NCBI GenBank assembly: GCA_002154655.1
Contig: NGUZ01000001.1
Span: forward strand, 372,001-436,000
Length of the DNA stretch: 64,000 nt
Direction of reading: 5' to 3'
Source: Corynebacterium kefirresidentii
GTDB taxonomy: Bacteria > Actinomycetota > Actinomycetes > Mycobacteriales > Mycobacteriaceae
This document shows, piece after piece, positions 17,392-28,225 of this stretch; positions within the stretch are counted from its first letter, which is position 1, and each line of letters starts with the position of its first letter. The notes under the pieces are model-generated. The model searched no databases and had not been told where the DNA came from. It worked only from the letters and a program-made list of their open reading frames with translations. Made by a program: the position numbers and the translations under genes.

Positions 17392-19308
17392 TTGTCCGCA
17401 TCATCCCGTGGCGCTATGAAAAATAGCCAACGCCAATGGCCGAAGCGCGCTATCGCGTTATTCGTTCTCATTGTGGTTGTTATCTATGCGCTTATCTTTC
17501 TTACTGGTAGCCGTCAAAGTACGCCGAAGCTCGGCATTGACCTGCAAGGCGGTACTCGCGTAACGCTTGCTCCGCAAGGCGAGGAACCCACTCAGGACCA
17601 GCTCAAACAAGCACGCACCATCTTGGAACAGCGTGTCAATGGTATGGGCGTTTCTGGCTCTGAGGTTGTCATTAACGGCAATACCCTGGTTATTACCGTG
17701 CCAGGAGAGGACGCTTCCCAAGCACAGGCCGTAGGTAAGACCTCGCAGCTCTTCTTCCGCCCAGTGGCTAAGCCATCCATGCCGGATATGGGCAAGCTCA
17801 ATAAGGAGCTAGAAGACATGGCCAACCGCTGGGTAAAGTATGGCGTGCTAAGCGCAGACGAAGCGAACAAGCAGATGGATCAAGGCGTCAAGGCCATCTC
17901 TGCGCAGGAAGCGCAGATGACCGGACAGAAGCCAAAGGAGAAGAAGGCTCCAAAGGTCAGCGCTAAGCCCCTAGATAAGCCAAGCAACTCCATTGAGCAG
18001 TCGAAGCGCCGTGATGAAATCACGGAGATGTTGCTCAAGGACCGCCAGTCCGAGGATCCGACGACCCAAGCCGCAGCTTCGATGCTGATGACCTGTCAGG
18101 GCGATACCGATCCGCTGGCTGGCGCGGACGATCCGGCTAAGCCATTTGTTACCTGTGATTATTCCAAGGGCAACCCGTACGTCCTCGAGCCCGCGCCACT
18201 TCTTAACGGCATCAAGGATGAAAATGGCACCCGCCTAACCGGCAATGAGATCAATACCAATGGTCCTATCGAAGGCGGTATGAACAACAAAACCGGCCAA
18301 ATGGAGATCAACTTCTCTTTCAAGACCGGAGATGGACCAAATGGTTCCCAGACGTGGGCGGACCTCACCAAGGAACACCTCAACGACCAAGTCGCCATTA
18401 CCCTTGACTCCGCAGTTATCTCTGCACCGGTGATCCAGGGCGCAACTCCAGTTGGCTCCGCAACCTCTATTACTGGTGATTTCAGCCAGGAGGAAGCACA
18501 GAACCTGGCCAATAACTTGAAGTATGGCGCACTGCCGCTGTCCTTCGCCGGTGAAAATGGCGAGCCGGGCGGTACCATTGAGTCCATTCCGCCGACACTG
18601 GGTAAGGCCGCCCTGCAGGCCGGCCTTATCGCGGGCCTAGTCGGCTTGGTACTCGTGATGGCTTATTCGCTGTATTATTTCCGCGCACTGGCCGGCGTCT
18701 CCCTCGTCTTCCTCATTTCTTCTGGCCTGTTGACCTATGGTGCCTTGGTGCTGCTGGGTCGTTGGATCGGCTACTCACTGGATCTCTCCGGTATTGCCGG
18801 TCTGGTCATCGGTGTGGGTGCAACGGCTGACTCCTTCGTGGTCTACTACGAACGCATCAAGGATGAGCTGCTAGAGGGACGCACTTTCCGCTCCGCTACG
18901 CAAAAGGCGTGGGAGCGTGCTCGTGCGACCATCGTGACCGGTAACGCGGTGACCCTCATCGGCTCCGTAGTGGTCTACTTCCTCGCCATCGGTGAGGTTA
19001 AGGGCTTCGCCTTTACCATGGGCCTGACCACGGTCTTCGACCTTGTCGTATCCTTCTTGGTCATGGCACCACTGATGCAGTTGGTGGGCCGCCGTCCAGC
19101 TGCAGCCAAGCCTTCGATGAACGGCCTTGGCGGTATCTACGCCTTGGTGGAAGAGCGTCGTGAACGCGGCTATTTCGGCTCGGGGCATCGCAAAGCAGGC
19201 TCCACTAAAACCTCCGCAACCAAGGAGGCAGCCACCACAGAAACGGCAGCACATACTGCCGCAGGAACCGCACGTCCCGTTGATGCTGCGGAAGATGAGG
19301 AGAAATAA
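17392..19308 (+). CDS. secD: Protein translocase subunit SecD
   Basis: 638 residues with six membrane helices: one at about 20-40, a large exported domain with GIDLQGGTRVTL near its start, and five more from about 405 on, with the SecD pore motif GVGATADSFVVYYERIKDEL. It uses the proton gradient to pull proteins across the membrane with SecF. The start is a TTG with AGGAG eight bases upstream; an in-frame ATG at 17416 would remove eight residues. The C terminus has a Lys/Thr/Ala-rich cytoplasmic extension. secF starts two bases after the stop. Confidence 0.95.
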   Translation: MSASSRGAMKNSQRQWPKRAIALFVLIVVVIYALIFLTGSRQSTPKLGIDLQGGTRVTLAPQGEEPTQDQLKQARTILEQRVNGMGVSGSEVVINGNTLVITVPGEDASQAQAVGKTSQLFFRPVAKPSMPDMGKLNKELEDMANRWVKYGVLSADEANKQMDQGVKAISAQEAQMTGQKPKEKKAPKVSAKPLDKPSNSIEQSKRRDEITEMLLKDRQSEDPTTQAAASMLMTCQGDTDPLAGADDPAKPFVTCDYSKGNPYVLEPAPLLNGIKDENGTRLTGNEINTNGPIEGGMNNKTGQMEINFSFKTGDGPNGSQTWADLTKEHLNDQVAITLDSAVISAPVIQGATPVGSATSITGDFSQEEAQNLANNLKYGALPLSFAGENGEPGGTIESIPPTLGKAALQAGLIAGLVGLVLVMAYSLYYFRALAGVSLVFLISSGLLTYGALVLLGRWIGYSLDLSGIAGLVIGVGATADSFVVYYERIKDELLEGRTFRSATQKAWERARATIVTGNAVTLIGSVVVYFLAIGEVKGFAFTMGLTTVFDLVVSFLVMAPLMQLVGRRPAAAKPSMNGLGGIYALVEERRERGYFGSGHRKAGSTKTSATKEAATTETAAHTAAGTARPVDAAEDEEK

Positions 19309-19310
19309 GC

Positions 19311-20471
19311 ATGGCTGTTTCGACTAAGCACAAGATTTCCCGAATGGACCGCCTCTACGAGGATGAGCGCGGTTATGACTTCATTGGCCGCACCAAGCTG
19401 TGGTACGGCCTCACCGCCGCGCTGATCGTGGCGGCCGTGGCCGCAATCCTAATTCGCGGCTTCAGCCTCTCGATTGACTTCGAAGGCGGCACCACGCTGT
19501 CCATGCCGGCAGGGGACCTTAAGGAAGAAGAAGTAGGACGCGTCTTTGAAGATTCCACCGGTGTAGAACCCGAGCAGGTACATATCGTAGGCTCCGGCAA
19601 CTCCGAGACCTTGGAGATTGTCTCCGAACGCCTCAGCCAAGAAGAGGTGAATGCGGCTCGTACCGCTATCTACGAGGACTTTAAGCCGAAGGATGAAGAA
19701 GGTAAGGCCACTCCGGATGCCATCGGTTCGTCCACGGTATCTGAGTCCTGGGGTTCTGCCATTACCCAGCGCATGCTTATCGCCATGCTGGTCTTCTTGG
19801 TAGCTGCCACCGTTTATGTGGCCATTCGCTTGCAGAAGAACATGGCTTTTGCCGCTATCATCGCCCTGATTGCAGACGGCGTGATTATTGCCGGCATTTA
19901 TGCGCTCTTCGGATTCCAGGTTTCCCCTGCTGTCATCATCGGTCTGCTTACCGTCCTCACCTTCTCCATGTATGACTCGGTCATCGTCTTTGACAAGATC
20001 AACGAGAACACGGAAGGCCTGGAGGGCCAGCGCAAGAAGACCTTTGCTGAGCTGACGAACCTGGCGATTAACCAGACGGTCATGCGCTCGATTTCTACCT
20101 CGGTGATTTCTGCGCTGCCGATTATCGCGCTCTTCGTGGTGGCCGTATGGCTCATGGGCATCGGTACTCTGCGCGATTTGGCACTCATCCAGCTCATCGG
20201 TGTGGTTGAGGGTATTTTCTCCTCCATCTTCTTCGCTACGCCATTGGTTGTCACCTTCGCCAATATGTCTAAGAAGATAAAGCGCCACAATAAGCGCGTA
20301 ACGGACTACCGTGCTGGTAAGGATGAGAAGGGTGCTGCAGAAGATGACGCACCCGCAGCGGGGCGCACCGTGGTTTCGCCAGTAAGTGCTCAGTCCACCC
20401 CGGCTGGCAATGAGGCCGAATCGGCGGAGTCCACCGGACACCCTGGCGCAACGTGGCGGCCAGGCAGGTAA
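19311..20471 (+). CDS. secF: Protein translocase subunit SecF
   Basis: 386 residues with six helices. FSLSIDFEGGTTLSMP follows the first helix, and the characteristic LTFSMYDSVIVFDKINEN lies in the pore region. A 60-residue Ala/Ser/Glu-rich C-terminal tail ends the protein. It forms the SecDF complex with the gene just upstream. Confidence 0.95.
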   Translation: MAVSTKHKISRMDRLYEDERGYDFIGRTKLWYGLTAALIVAAVAAILIRGFSLSIDFEGGTTLSMPAGDLKEEEVGRVFEDSTGVEPEQVHIVGSGNSETLEIVSERLSQEEVNAARTAIYEDFKPKDEEGKATPDAIGSSTVSESWGSAITQRMLIAMLVFLVAATVYVAIRLQKNMAFAAIIALIADGVIIAGIYALFGFQVSPAVIIGLLTVLTFSMYDSVIVFDKINENTEGLEGQRKKTFAELTNLAINQTVMRSISTSVISALPIIALFVVAVWLMGIGTLRDLALIQLIGVVEGIFSSIFFATPLVVTFANMSKKIKRHNKRVTDYRAGKDEKGAAEDDAPAAGRTVVSPVSAQSTPAGNEAESAESTGHPGATWRPGR

Positions 20472-20524
20472 CTTCCGGTAGTAAAATTCAGGCGGATCGC
20501 TAGCTGAAGTGAGGGCACACAACC

Positions 20525-22192
20525 ATGCTTAAGGAAAAGAGCAGTTCTGGAGGACGTCATTGGGGGAGGCAGGCCCTTGCTTCATGCGTATCCGCACTCG
20601 CCCTGGCTGCTTCTGCCTGCAGCGGGCAGGGTGGCGAGGATGATTCTTCGGTTACGCCCCAGGAACCAGAATCCTATGGATACTTTGGGTACCAGGTAAA
20701 TTCCCGTCTGGCCACTACCAACGCAGGCACCTCCTTTGGTTCTGCCAGCTCCGCCGGACTCTTGTCCACGCGCCTATATCCTGGCCTTTTCGTACCTGGT
20801 CCCGCGGGCGAATTGATCCCCAATGCAGACCTAGTAGAAACGGAAGAGCTCCCGCCCGCTGAGGGCAGCGACCAGCGCAGCGTCCAGCTGACCTTGGCCG
20901 AGGATGCCGTCTTCTCCGATGGCACTCCCGTGACCTGTGATGATTACTTTTTGACTTACGTTGCCGGCACCCATCCGGCTGAATTTGCCTCCCATATGCC
21001 GCTGATGAATGACATTGCGAATTTCAGCTGCGAACCCCACAGCAAATCGTTTACGTTGACCTTTAATAAGGATCAGGGGCAGCGCTGGCGCCATATGTTT
21101 GGCGCCGGAACGGTCATGCCCGCCCATGCGCTGGCAGAAAAGGCTGGGTTGAGCCTAGAGGAGCTTAATGCGGCGCTGGCAGCAGAAGATATGCAGGCGC
21201 TAGATCCAGTTACCCAGGCATGGCGGTATGGCTTTTCCGTGGCAAAGGATCAACTCGATCCAAAACTGCAAGTGTCCTTTGGCCCTTATGTCATCGACAA
21301 GGTAGGCGATGAGGGCGAGGTTATCCTCAAAGCGAATGAAAAATACTTTGGTGATGCGCCAGCCGAGGACCATGTTGTGGTGTGGCCTGCGGATGCTGAC
21401 GCGCAGAAGCTGGTAGATAGGGGGGCGCTGCGAGTGGTCGACGCCGCCAGCGCAACCCCTGACTGGCTTGAGGGCACACAAAGCGAGTCAGGGGAGGACT
21501 CTTATGAAGCTTCCCCAATGGCAGGCGAGCTAACGGATACAATGACGCTGTCTGAGGCTGGAGTATTCGCCGAGCCGTGGGCCCGCGAGAGCTTCGCTGC
21601 GTGCGTCGATCAGCAGGCGGTTGCTCAGGCTAGCTCCGCGGCCTCTGGCGTAGAGGTGCCACCGGCTTATGTGCGCACCGTTTCCGTCACCAACCCGGTT
21701 GCCGGCGGCCTCGACAAAGTGGGCAAGGAGCACCAGGGTACCGATCTGGCGAAGGCGGGGAATCTGAATGGAACGACCATCAAGGTCGGCTACTTGGGGC
21801 CGGATAAGCGTTACGCAGCGATGGTGGAACAGCTCCGTGCATCCTGTGAGCCGGCCGGAATCACCATCGAGGATGCGTCTGCGGAGTTTATGTCTCAGCA
21901 CTACCTGGAAATGGATCCAGAAACCTGGGCACCTACCGTCGACGCTTTCCTTGGACCGGTAGATCCCCAGACGGAGTACTCCGCGGTCGAAGCTAGTATG
22001 AAGAACTCTGCGGAGCTTAAGAAGACAGAAGAAGCTTTGTGGAAGGATATTCCGTCCATTCCGCTCTCCGCGCAGCCGCGTGTCTTCCTCGTCCGCCGCG
22101 ACGTGGAAGGTGTCCTGCCGTACACTGGCGTCTCGGGCATCGGTTGGAATATGGATCGCTGGCGTAGCACCGCTCCAACCGAAAAGAAGTAG
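20525..22192 (+). CDS. ABC transporter substrate-binding lipoprotein, DppA/OppA-like
   Basis: 555 residues. The lipobox is LAASAC (Cys36), after a long positively charged start. The body resembles family 5 solute-binding proteins: ADLVETEELPP, a VQLTLAEDAVFSDGTPVTCDDY segment close to the signature YTFTLRDGVKFSDGTPVTA, and FGPYVIDKVGDEGEVILKAN. No permease or ATPase gene is adjacent. The mycobacterial homologue (Rv2585c) also sits alone between secF and apt, so it may not serve a normal peptide importer. Ligand unknown. Confidence 0.85.
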   Translation: MLKEKSSSGGRHWGRQALASCVSALALAASACSGQGGEDDSSVTPQEPESYGYFGYQVNSRLATTNAGTSFGSASSAGLLSTRLYPGLFVPGPAGELIPNADLVETEELPPAEGSDQRSVQLTLAEDAVFSDGTPVTCDDYFLTYVAGTHPAEFASHMPLMNDIANFSCEPHSKSFTLTFNKDQGQRWRHMFGAGTVMPAHALAEKAGLSLEELNAALAAEDMQALDPVTQAWRYGFSVAKDQLDPKLQVSFGPYVIDKVGDEGEVILKANEKYFGDAPAEDHVVVWPADADAQKLVDRGALRVVDAASATPDWLEGTQSESGEDSYEASPMAGELTDTMTLSEAGVFAEPWARESFAACVDQQAVAQASSAASGVEVPPAYVRTVSVTNPVAGGLDKVGKEHQGTDLAKAGNLNGTTIKVGYLGPDKRYAAMVEQLRASCEPAGITIEDASAEFMSQHYLEMDPETWAPTVDAFLGPVDPQTEYSAVEASMKNSAELKKTEEALWKDIPSIPLSAQPRVFLVRRDVEGVLPYTGVSGIGWNMDRWRSTAPTEKK

Positions 22193-22246
22193 GACCCGCA
22201 ACAGCGGCCGTTAATGACCTCTCGCAAGTATTTCTCAAGGAAGATT

Positions 22247-22792
22247 ATGAGTTCGCACTACGAATCAGCAGCACAGGCTCTCAAAGATAAGGTTCGCCTC
22301 GTTCAAGACTTCCCAGAGGAGGGCATCCTCTTCGAAGATCTCACCCCAGTTTTGGCAGACCCAGAGGCTTTTCGCACCGTCGTAGACGGCTTAGCGGCCG
22401 CCTGCGAGGAACTGGGCGCGGAAATGATCGGTGGTCTAGATGCCCGTGGCTTCCTCCTCGGCTCGGCCGTGGCCTACAAGATGGGCTTGGGTATCCTAGC
22501 CATCCGCAAGAAGGGCAAGCTTCCTCCTCCGGTATACACCGAGGAATATGAACTGGAATACGGCTCGGCAGCGCTGGAGATTCCGGCCAGCGGCGTCGAC
22601 ATCAAGGGCAAGCGCGTAGTGCTTGTCGACGACGTCCTAGCTACCGGTGGCACCCTCCATGGTGCGAAACTTCTGCTCGAGTCTGCGGGTGCCGAGGTTG
22701 CCGGCAACGTCGTTGTGCTGGAAGTCAAAGGCCTCAATGGGCGTGAGCGTTTATCCGGCCCGCCGCTCATTGTGCTAAATGCCACAGACTAA
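22247..22792 (+). CDS. apt: Adenine phosphoribosyltransferase
   Basis: 181 residues from the ATG at 22247, which has AAGGAAG upstream; an earlier ATG at 22214 would add 11 unconserved residues. The PRPP-binding motif [14 protein letters not shown] is clear, and [18 protein letters not shown] is the typical Apt N terminus. It salvages adenine to AMP. apt followed by rel is a conserved purine-nucleotide/stringent-response neighbourhood in actinobacteria. Confidence 0.95.
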   Translation: MSSHYESAAQALKDKVRLVQDFPEEGILFEDLTPVLADPEAFRTVVDGLAAACEELGAEMIGGLDARGFLLGSAVAYKMGLGILAIRKKGKLPPPVYTEEYELEYGSAALEIPASGVDIKGKRVVLVDDVLATGGTLHGAKLLLESAGAEVAGNVVVLEVKGLNGRERLSGPPLIVLNATD

Positions 22793-22872
22793 GATGAAGT
22801 GTCTAAGCTAGATCCCACGATCTAGACGAACATGAGGCCACATGGCCCGTGGCACTGTGAAGGGCGGTAGAA

Positions 22873-25167
22873 ATGGCCATGGATAAACCCGTAAAGCGCC
22901 AGACCGGCGGCGGCATGCGTAGTATGTCGGCCCGCCTCGCCCGTTCGCTTACAGGCGGCCGAGTCAGGGTGAATCCGGTGCTGGACCCGCTTATGTCCAT
23001 CCACCGCAAGTTTCACCCTAAGGCCGATTCTGACCTGCTCAATCGTGCTTATAACACCGCCGAGCGTCTGCATGAAGGGGTTTTCCGCAAATCTGGAGAA
23101 CCTTATATCACCCACCCACTTGCCGTGGCTACGATCGCTGCGGAAATTGGTATGGACACCACCACTATCGTGGCAGCGCTCTTGCACGACACGGTGGAGG
23201 ATACGGACTACTCCTTAGACGACCTCACCAGGGATTTTGGCCCCGAGGTCGCCCGGCTGGTTGACGGTGTAACGAAGCTGGATAAGGTGGCGCTGGGCTC
23301 GGCCGCAGAGGCGGAAACCATCCGAAAGATGATCGTAGCCATGGCTACTGACCCGCGCGTCTTGGTCATTAAGGTAAGCGACCGCCTGCACAATATGCGT
23401 ACGATGCGGTTCCTCCGGCCCGAAAAGCAGGCCAAAAAGGCGCGCCAAACCCTCGAAGTTATCGCTCCATTAGCCCACCGCTTAGGCATGGCCAGCGTGA
23501 AGTGGGAGTTGGAGGACTTATCCTTTGCCATCCTGTACCCCAAAAAGTACGACGAGATTGTGCGCATGGTGGCAGACCGCGCCCCCTCGCGCGACCGCGC
23601 GCTCAAAGAGATCATTAGCCAAGTTAGTGCGGCATTGAAGGAAAACGGCATTGAAGCTGAGGTTATGGGCCGGCCAAAGCACTACTGGTCCATCTACCAA
23701 AAGATGATCGTACGCGGCCGCGACTTTGCAGAGATTTTTGACCTAGTGGGTATCCGCATCCTAGTAGAGGATGTCAATAGCTGTTATGCCGCAATTGGCG
23801 TGGTTCACTCGATCTACCAAGCTCTGCCCGGGCGCTTTAAGGACTATATTTCTTCGCCGCGATTTGGCGTCTATCAATCGCTGCACACCACAGTGCTAGG
23901 CGATGGTGGTGCCACGCTGGAGGTCCAGGTACGCACCCACGAGATGCACTACAACGCCGAATTTGGCGTGGCCGCTCACTGGCGTTACAAGGAAACCAAG
24001 GGCAAGAACTCCGGCCACCAAGAAGAAGTGGACCAGATGGCTTGGATGCGCCAACTTCTGGACTGGCAGAAGGAAGCAGCTGACCCTAATGAGTTCCTAG
24101 ACTCCCTGCGCTATGACCTTACCGCTAAGCAAATCTTTGCCTTTACCCCTAAGGGTGACGTAGTAAATCTGCCCGCAGGTTCTACTCCGGTGGACTTTGC
24201 CTACGCCGTACATACCGAAGTGGGGCATAGGTGTATCGGTGCCAAGGTCAACGGCAAGCTGGTAGCACTGGAGTCGAAGCTAAAATCCGGTGACAAGGTT
24301 GAGATCTTTACTTCTAAAGACCCTAACGCAGGCCCGTCCCGTGATTGGCAGGACTTTCTGGTATCTGCACGCGCTAAGACCAAGGTGCGGCAGTGGTTTG
24401 CCAAAGAGCGCCGCGAAGAACATTTGGAGGCTGGGCGAGATGCCCTAGCCACTGAGGTCCAGCGAGGCGGCCTGCCGATGCACCGCCTGTTTACCGCCAG
24501 ATCCATGAAGCAGGTGGCGGAGCAGCTGCACCACGCTGATGTCGATTCGCTGTATACCGCCATCGGCGCGGGCCAAGTATCTGCGCAACATGTTGCCAAT
24601 CAATTGGTTGCCATGTTTGGGGACCAGGACGATGCAATTGACACTTTGGCCTCGCGCACGCCGCTGTCTGAGATTGAAAATTCCCGTGCCCAGCACACCG
24701 AGGACTCCGCATCGGGCACCGGAATCTTGGTGGAGGGCAGCCCTGATGTAATGGCCAAGCTCGCCAAATGCTGCCAGCCTGTACCAGGCGATACCATCTT
24801 TGGTTTCGTAACCCGCGGCGGCGGAGTATCAGTGCACCGAGCCGACTGCACCAACGCGGAAAAGCTCAAAGCAGAACCGGAGCGCATGCTAGAGGTGGCC
24901 TGGTCTTCTGGGACCTCCGCTACCGGCGCTTTCTCTGCGACGCTGCAATTGGAAGCCCTTGACCGGCAAGGCCTTCTTTCAGAGCTCACCCGCGTTATGA
25001 GTGATGAGAACATCAACGTTTTGACTATGAACTCCCACCGGGGTGATGACCACATTGCGACGGTTAGGTTTACGTTCTCGGTGTCAGACACCAAGCAGCT
25101 GGGCACGTTAATGACGACCTTGCGCAATACGGAAGGCGTCTTCGACGTCTACCGAGTAACTGCTTAG
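22873..25167 (+). CDS. rel: Bifunctional (p)ppGpp synthetase/hydrolase (RelA/SpoT homologue)
   Basis: 764 residues. Order: HD hydrolase domain with [12 protein letters not shown] (about residues 105-120), the synthetase domain with [20 protein letters not shown] and [20 protein letters not shown], a TGS domain ([31 protein letters not shown]), a zinc-finger-like CCQPVPGD region, and a C-terminal ACT domain. Both active centres look intact, so it should make and degrade (p)ppGpp, as the single Rel of corynebacteria does. The ATG at 22873 opens [10 protein letters not shown]. Confidence 0.94.
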   Translation: MAMDKPVKRQTGGGMRSMSARLARSLTGGRVRVNPVLDPLMSIHRKFHPKADSDLLNRAYNTAERLHEGVFRKSGEPYITHPLAVATIAAEIGMDTTTIVAALLHDTVEDTDYSLDDLTRDFGPEVARLVDGVTKLDKVALGSAAEAETIRKMIVAMATDPRVLVIKVSDRLHNMRTMRFLRPEKQAKKARQTLEVIAPLAHRLGMASVKWELEDLSFAILYPKKYDEIVRMVADRAPSRDRALKEIISQVSAALKENGIEAEVMGRPKHYWSIYQKMIVRGRDFAEIFDLVGIRILVEDVNSCYAAIGVVHSIYQALPGRFKDYISSPRFGVYQSLHTTVLGDGGATLEVQVRTHEMHYNAEFGVAAHWRYKETKGKNSGHQEEVDQMAWMRQLLDWQKEAADPNEFLDSLRYDLTAKQIFAFTPKGDVVNLPAGSTPVDFAYAVHTEVGHRCIGAKVNGKLVALESKLKSGDKVEIFTSKDPNAGPSRDWQDFLVSARAKTKVRQWFAKERREEHLEAGRDALATEVQRGGLPMHRLFTARSMKQVAEQLHHADVDSLYTAIGAGQVSAQHVANQLVAMFGDQDDAIDTLASRTPLSEIENSRAQHTEDSASGTGILVEGSPDVMAKLAKCCQPVPGDTIFGFVTRGGGVSVHRADCTNAEKLKAEPERMLEVAWSSGTSATGAFSATLQLEALDRQGLLSELTRVMSDENINVLTMNSHRGDDHIATVRFTFSVSDTKQLGTLMTTLRNTEGVFDVYRVTA

Positions 25168-25355
25168 CGCGCTTTCTCCTTACCCTCAAGGTGGGGCGGG
25201 GCAGGCAACGGGAAGGCTTCGGGCGGGTTACTAGCGTATGAATTTTCGGCTTCTTCCAGGTAAAGTCCCAGCAAGCGAGCTTGGTTTCTCCTGCCAAGTG
25301 GTTAGTAAAGCGATATAAATTATCCTGTTGCTTTCTACAATCTAGGAGTATTTCA

Positions 25356-27428
25356 ATGCAGTTTCGCCGCATCGGCCAACTTGTGGCCGCCACTACCGTA
25401 TCCGCTGTAGCTCTCTCCGGCGCGCAGGCGGTAGCACAAGAAAACAAGACCACCATCTCTGTCACTAATATCACCGATATTCACGGTCACTTGGAGGACA
25501 AGATCGGTGACCCAGCAAAGGCTGGCGATGAAATTGGCGTGGCTCGTTTGCAGTCCCTTATCAAGCAGGTGAATAAAGGTCAGGAATTCAACCTGACTTC
25601 GTCGGGTGATAACGTAGGCGGCTCTGCCTTTGTATCTGCAATTTCTGATGACAAGTACACCCTTGAGGCCCTCAATCAGATGGGCATGAAGGTATCCGCA
25701 GTGGGAAACCACGAGTTTGATAAGGGTACCGAGGATCTAACCGACCGCATTCAGCCGAATTCCACGTATCCCATCTTGGGTGCCAACGTGCTTAAAGACG
25801 GTAAGCCCTTGCTTAAGCCTTCTCACGTTGAAGACGTAGACGGCGTCAAGGTGGGTTATGTCGGAACCGTGACGGAAAATACCAAGTACAAGGTATCTGC
25901 GGCCAAGATCCCGGGCGTTACCTTCACGGACCCAGTAAAGGCAACCAATGAAGAGGCTGCCCGGCTAAAGGAGTCCGGCGAAGCGGACGTTGTTGTCGCC
26001 CTTTTCCACGAGGATGCCCAAGAATATGCCGAGGGCTTCAGTAAAGACGTAGACGTGCTTTTCGGCGGCGATACTCACCAGCGCACCAAGGGCGAAGTCC
26101 CGCGCGATGGTGCACTCCCGTTGCAATGGGCGCAGGGGCATGAGTATGGCAAGTTGCTTAACGACGTCGACATTACCTTTGACAAGTCCGCCAAGAAGGT
26201 AACCGACATCAAACTCAGCCAGTACGATGCTATCGACGCTGCCGCTGTCGAGCCGGACGCTGGCATTGCAGCTGTGGTGGAAAAGGCACAAAAGGAAGCC
26301 GAGGTAGAAGGCTCCAAGACTGCAGGAAACGTCAAGCAGGACCTGTTCCGTGGCTCTGACGAAGGCGCAGAAGCAGGCTCCAACCGTGGCGTCGAATCCA
26401 CCCTCAATAACTTCATCGCAGAGGGCCAACGCTATGCCATGAGCAAGCAGGTAGGCAAGGATATCGAGATCGGTGTGATGAACGCCGGTGGTGTGCGTGC
26501 CGACTTGAAGGGTGGCGACGTTACCTACAAGGACATCTTTGAGGTGCAGCCGTTTGGCAACTCCGTGATTACCGCAAAGATTTCCGGCGAGGAGTTCATC
26601 AATGCTTTGGACAACCAGTGGCAGGAGGGCAGCCGTCCACGCCTGGCCATGGGTCTTTCCAATAATGTTCAGGTGGTCTACGACCAGAAGGCCAACAAGG
26701 GTGAGCGGGTAAAGTCCGTGACCATCAACGGCGAACAGATTGACCCGAAGAAGGATTATTCCATCGCGCTGTCGTCCTTCCTTGCTTCCAGTGACGAAGA
26801 AGCCGGCGGCGATGGCTATTTCAACGCTGGTTCCATCAAGGACAAAAACGATGTGGGCTACATGGACACTCAGGCCATGATTGACTACATCAAGTCGGGT
26901 GAATCTGAGGTCCGCACCGGACAAGGTCAAATCGGTGCCCACGTTGAAGGTGAGGTGAAGCCGGGTAAGGAAATTACCGTCAATCTGTCGAGCCTTAATT
27001 ACTCCACCGAGGGTGAGCCGATGGCAAAGAAGGCAACCGTGAAGTTGGGGGACGCTGAGCAGACCGTCGACATCGACAACGCTGCCCAGGAAGGCGATGC
27101 GCAATTTGGCGAGCGCGGACGTGCAACGGTAAAGCTCACCGTTCCAGAAAACCTCAGCGGCAAGCAAAACCTCGAAATCACCACTGACGCCGGCACCAAG
27201 GCAACTTTGCCTATCGAGGTAAGTGGCGAGAGCTCCCAGGAGCCGGGTGCTAAGCCCGAGCCGAAGGGTTCCTCCTTGTCCTCTAACGGTTCTTCCATGG
27301 GCAGCGCAGTATTTGCCATTGTTGCGGCGCTGGTAGCTGGTGTTGCGGTTGTGGGTATGAACCCGCAGATTCTTCCTGCCCCAGCGCGCAAGATGATTGA
27401 GGACCTGCGCAAGCAATTCCACCTCTAA
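25356..27428 (+). CDS. Secreted 5'-nucleotidase/metallophosphatase with C-terminal membrane anchor
   Basis: 690 residues from the ATG at 25356 (AGGAG upstream), which opens a signal peptide ending ...GAQAVAQ. The catalytic domain shows the metal motifs DIHGH, GDNVGG, GNHEFDKG and GGDTHQ in order. The C-terminal nucleotide-binding domain has MNAGGVRADLKGG and the FGNSV segment. A Ser/Glu/Pro linker leads to one hydrophobic helix (about 648-668) and a short basic tail, which tethers it outside the cell. It probably releases phosphate from nucleotides for salvage or phosphate supply. A promoter-like TATAAATTAT lies upstream. Confidence 0.9.
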   Translation: MQFRRIGQLVAATTVSAVALSGAQAVAQENKTTISVTNITDIHGHLEDKIGDPAKAGDEIGVARLQSLIKQVNKGQEFNLTSSGDNVGGSAFVSAISDDKYTLEALNQMGMKVSAVGNHEFDKGTEDLTDRIQPNSTYPILGANVLKDGKPLLKPSHVEDVDGVKVGYVGTVTENTKYKVSAAKIPGVTFTDPVKATNEEAARLKESGEADVVVALFHEDAQEYAEGFSKDVDVLFGGDTHQRTKGEVPRDGALPLQWAQGHEYGKLLNDVDITFDKSAKKVTDIKLSQYDAIDAAAVEPDAGIAAVVEKAQKEAEVEGSKTAGNVKQDLFRGSDEGAEAGSNRGVESTLNNFIAEGQRYAMSKQVGKDIEIGVMNAGGVRADLKGGDVTYKDIFEVQPFGNSVITAKISGEEFINALDNQWQEGSRPRLAMGLSNNVQVVYDQKANKGERVKSVTINGEQIDPKKDYSIALSSFLASSDEEAGGDGYFNAGSIKDKNDVGYMDTQAMIDYIKSGESEVRTGQGQIGAHVEGEVKPGKEITVNLSSLNYSTEGEPMAKKATVKLGDAEQTVDIDNAAQEGDAQFGERGRATVKLTVPENLSGKQNLEITTDAGTKATLPIEVSGESSQEPGAKPEPKGSSLSSNGSSMGSAVFAIVAALVAGVAVVGMNPQILPAPARKMIEDLRKQFHL

Positions 27429-27443
27429 GCCATCACGGCGCTA

Positions 27444-27490
27444 GGCGGAGCGGTTCTTCCTGAACGGGGGAGTATCGCTCCGCCTTTTCT
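27444..27490 (+). terminator. Terminator after the 5'-nucleotidase gene
   Basis: GGCGGAGCG and CGCTCCGCC form a perfect nine-bp stem with a 23-base loop, followed by TTTTCT. Confidence 0.85.
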
Positions 27491-27525
27491 GTATGCCGTG
27501 CAGCAGCCGGGTAACCTAATCAACC

Positions 27526-28098
27526 GTGGATACTTTAGACCTCTTTGTGCGCGAAATTACCTATCAACTAGGCATTGAATGGCACCGTATCCCCGTTGTC
27601 GTATTAGCCACTTTGGGCATCTACCTATCCTTCATGGTCCTAGTGAAGATATTTGGCTCCCGGGTCCTTACCTCCATGACGGCCTCAGATGCCATCATCA
27701 TCATTATGTTCGGCGCGGTTGCAGGCCGTGTCATTGTGGGTAATCCACCAACCTTGGCCGCCGGCGTAATCGGCCTGACTACCCTGATGGCTCTAGAGGC
27801 CGCGTTCGGTACTATCCGCAAAGTGGTGAAGTGGACTCGCTTTCTTGACCGGCGCCCAGTTCTCCTAGTATTTCGCGGGAAAATGGTTGAGGATAACTTG
27901 ACCCTGGCGCATATTACTAAGTCAGATATCTATTCTGCTGCACGCAAGGCAGGCATTAGCCGCATGCAGGACGTACAGATTATGATCCTGGAGCCAACGG
28001 GTCATATTTCCGTCATCAGAGTCGGGCAATCTATCGACCCAGAGCTTTTCAAAGACCTGGTGGGGTCTGAGTACATTGAAGACGCTAAAGAGTCCTAG
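27526..28098 (+). CDS. DUF421 (YetF-like) membrane protein
   Basis: 190 residues. Three N-terminal hydrophobic helices (about 20-100) are followed by the conserved VLLVFRGKMVEDNLTLAHITKSDIYSAARKAGI segment and a compact C-terminal domain (ILEPTGHISVI) typical of DUF421. Members are common in Gram-positive bacteria; their function is unsettled. The start is a GTG. It is read away from the minus-strand small secreted protein. Confidence 0.85.
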   Translation: MDTLDLFVREITYQLGIEWHRIPVVVLATLGIYLSFMVLVKIFGSRVLTSMTASDAIIIIMFGAVAGRVIVGNPPTLAAGVIGLTTLMALEAAFGTIRKVVKWTRFLDRRPVLLVFRGKMVEDNLTLAHITKSDIYSAARKAGISRMQDVQIMILEPTGHISVIRVGQSIDPELFKDLVGSEYIEDAKES

Positions 28099-28162
28099 AT
28101 GCATCCCTAAGCCTGGAAAAGCTCAAGCGTCGGTCAGTTCTTCCGATTGCTCAAAAGCCTAT

Positions 28163-28201
28163 GAAAAAGCCGCTGCATTCCCTTTTGGAATGCAGCGGCT
28201 T
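28163..28201 (-). terminator. Strong terminator of the small secreted protein gene
   Basis: AAGCCGCTGCATTCC and GGAATGCAGCGGCTT form a perfect 15-bp stem with a five-base loop. On the minus strand it runs into TTTTT, 25 bases after the stop codon. It can also stop plus-strand readthrough from the DUF421 gene. Confidence 0.9.
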
Positions 28202-28225
28202 AAGAATCGCTATGAAGCGGTGACC

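Noticed and set aside
25965..27422. 485-codon open frame on the minus strand opposite the 5'-nucleotidase gene
   Set aside because: Shadow frame. The nucleotidase metal motifs, signal peptide and anchor explain this segment.
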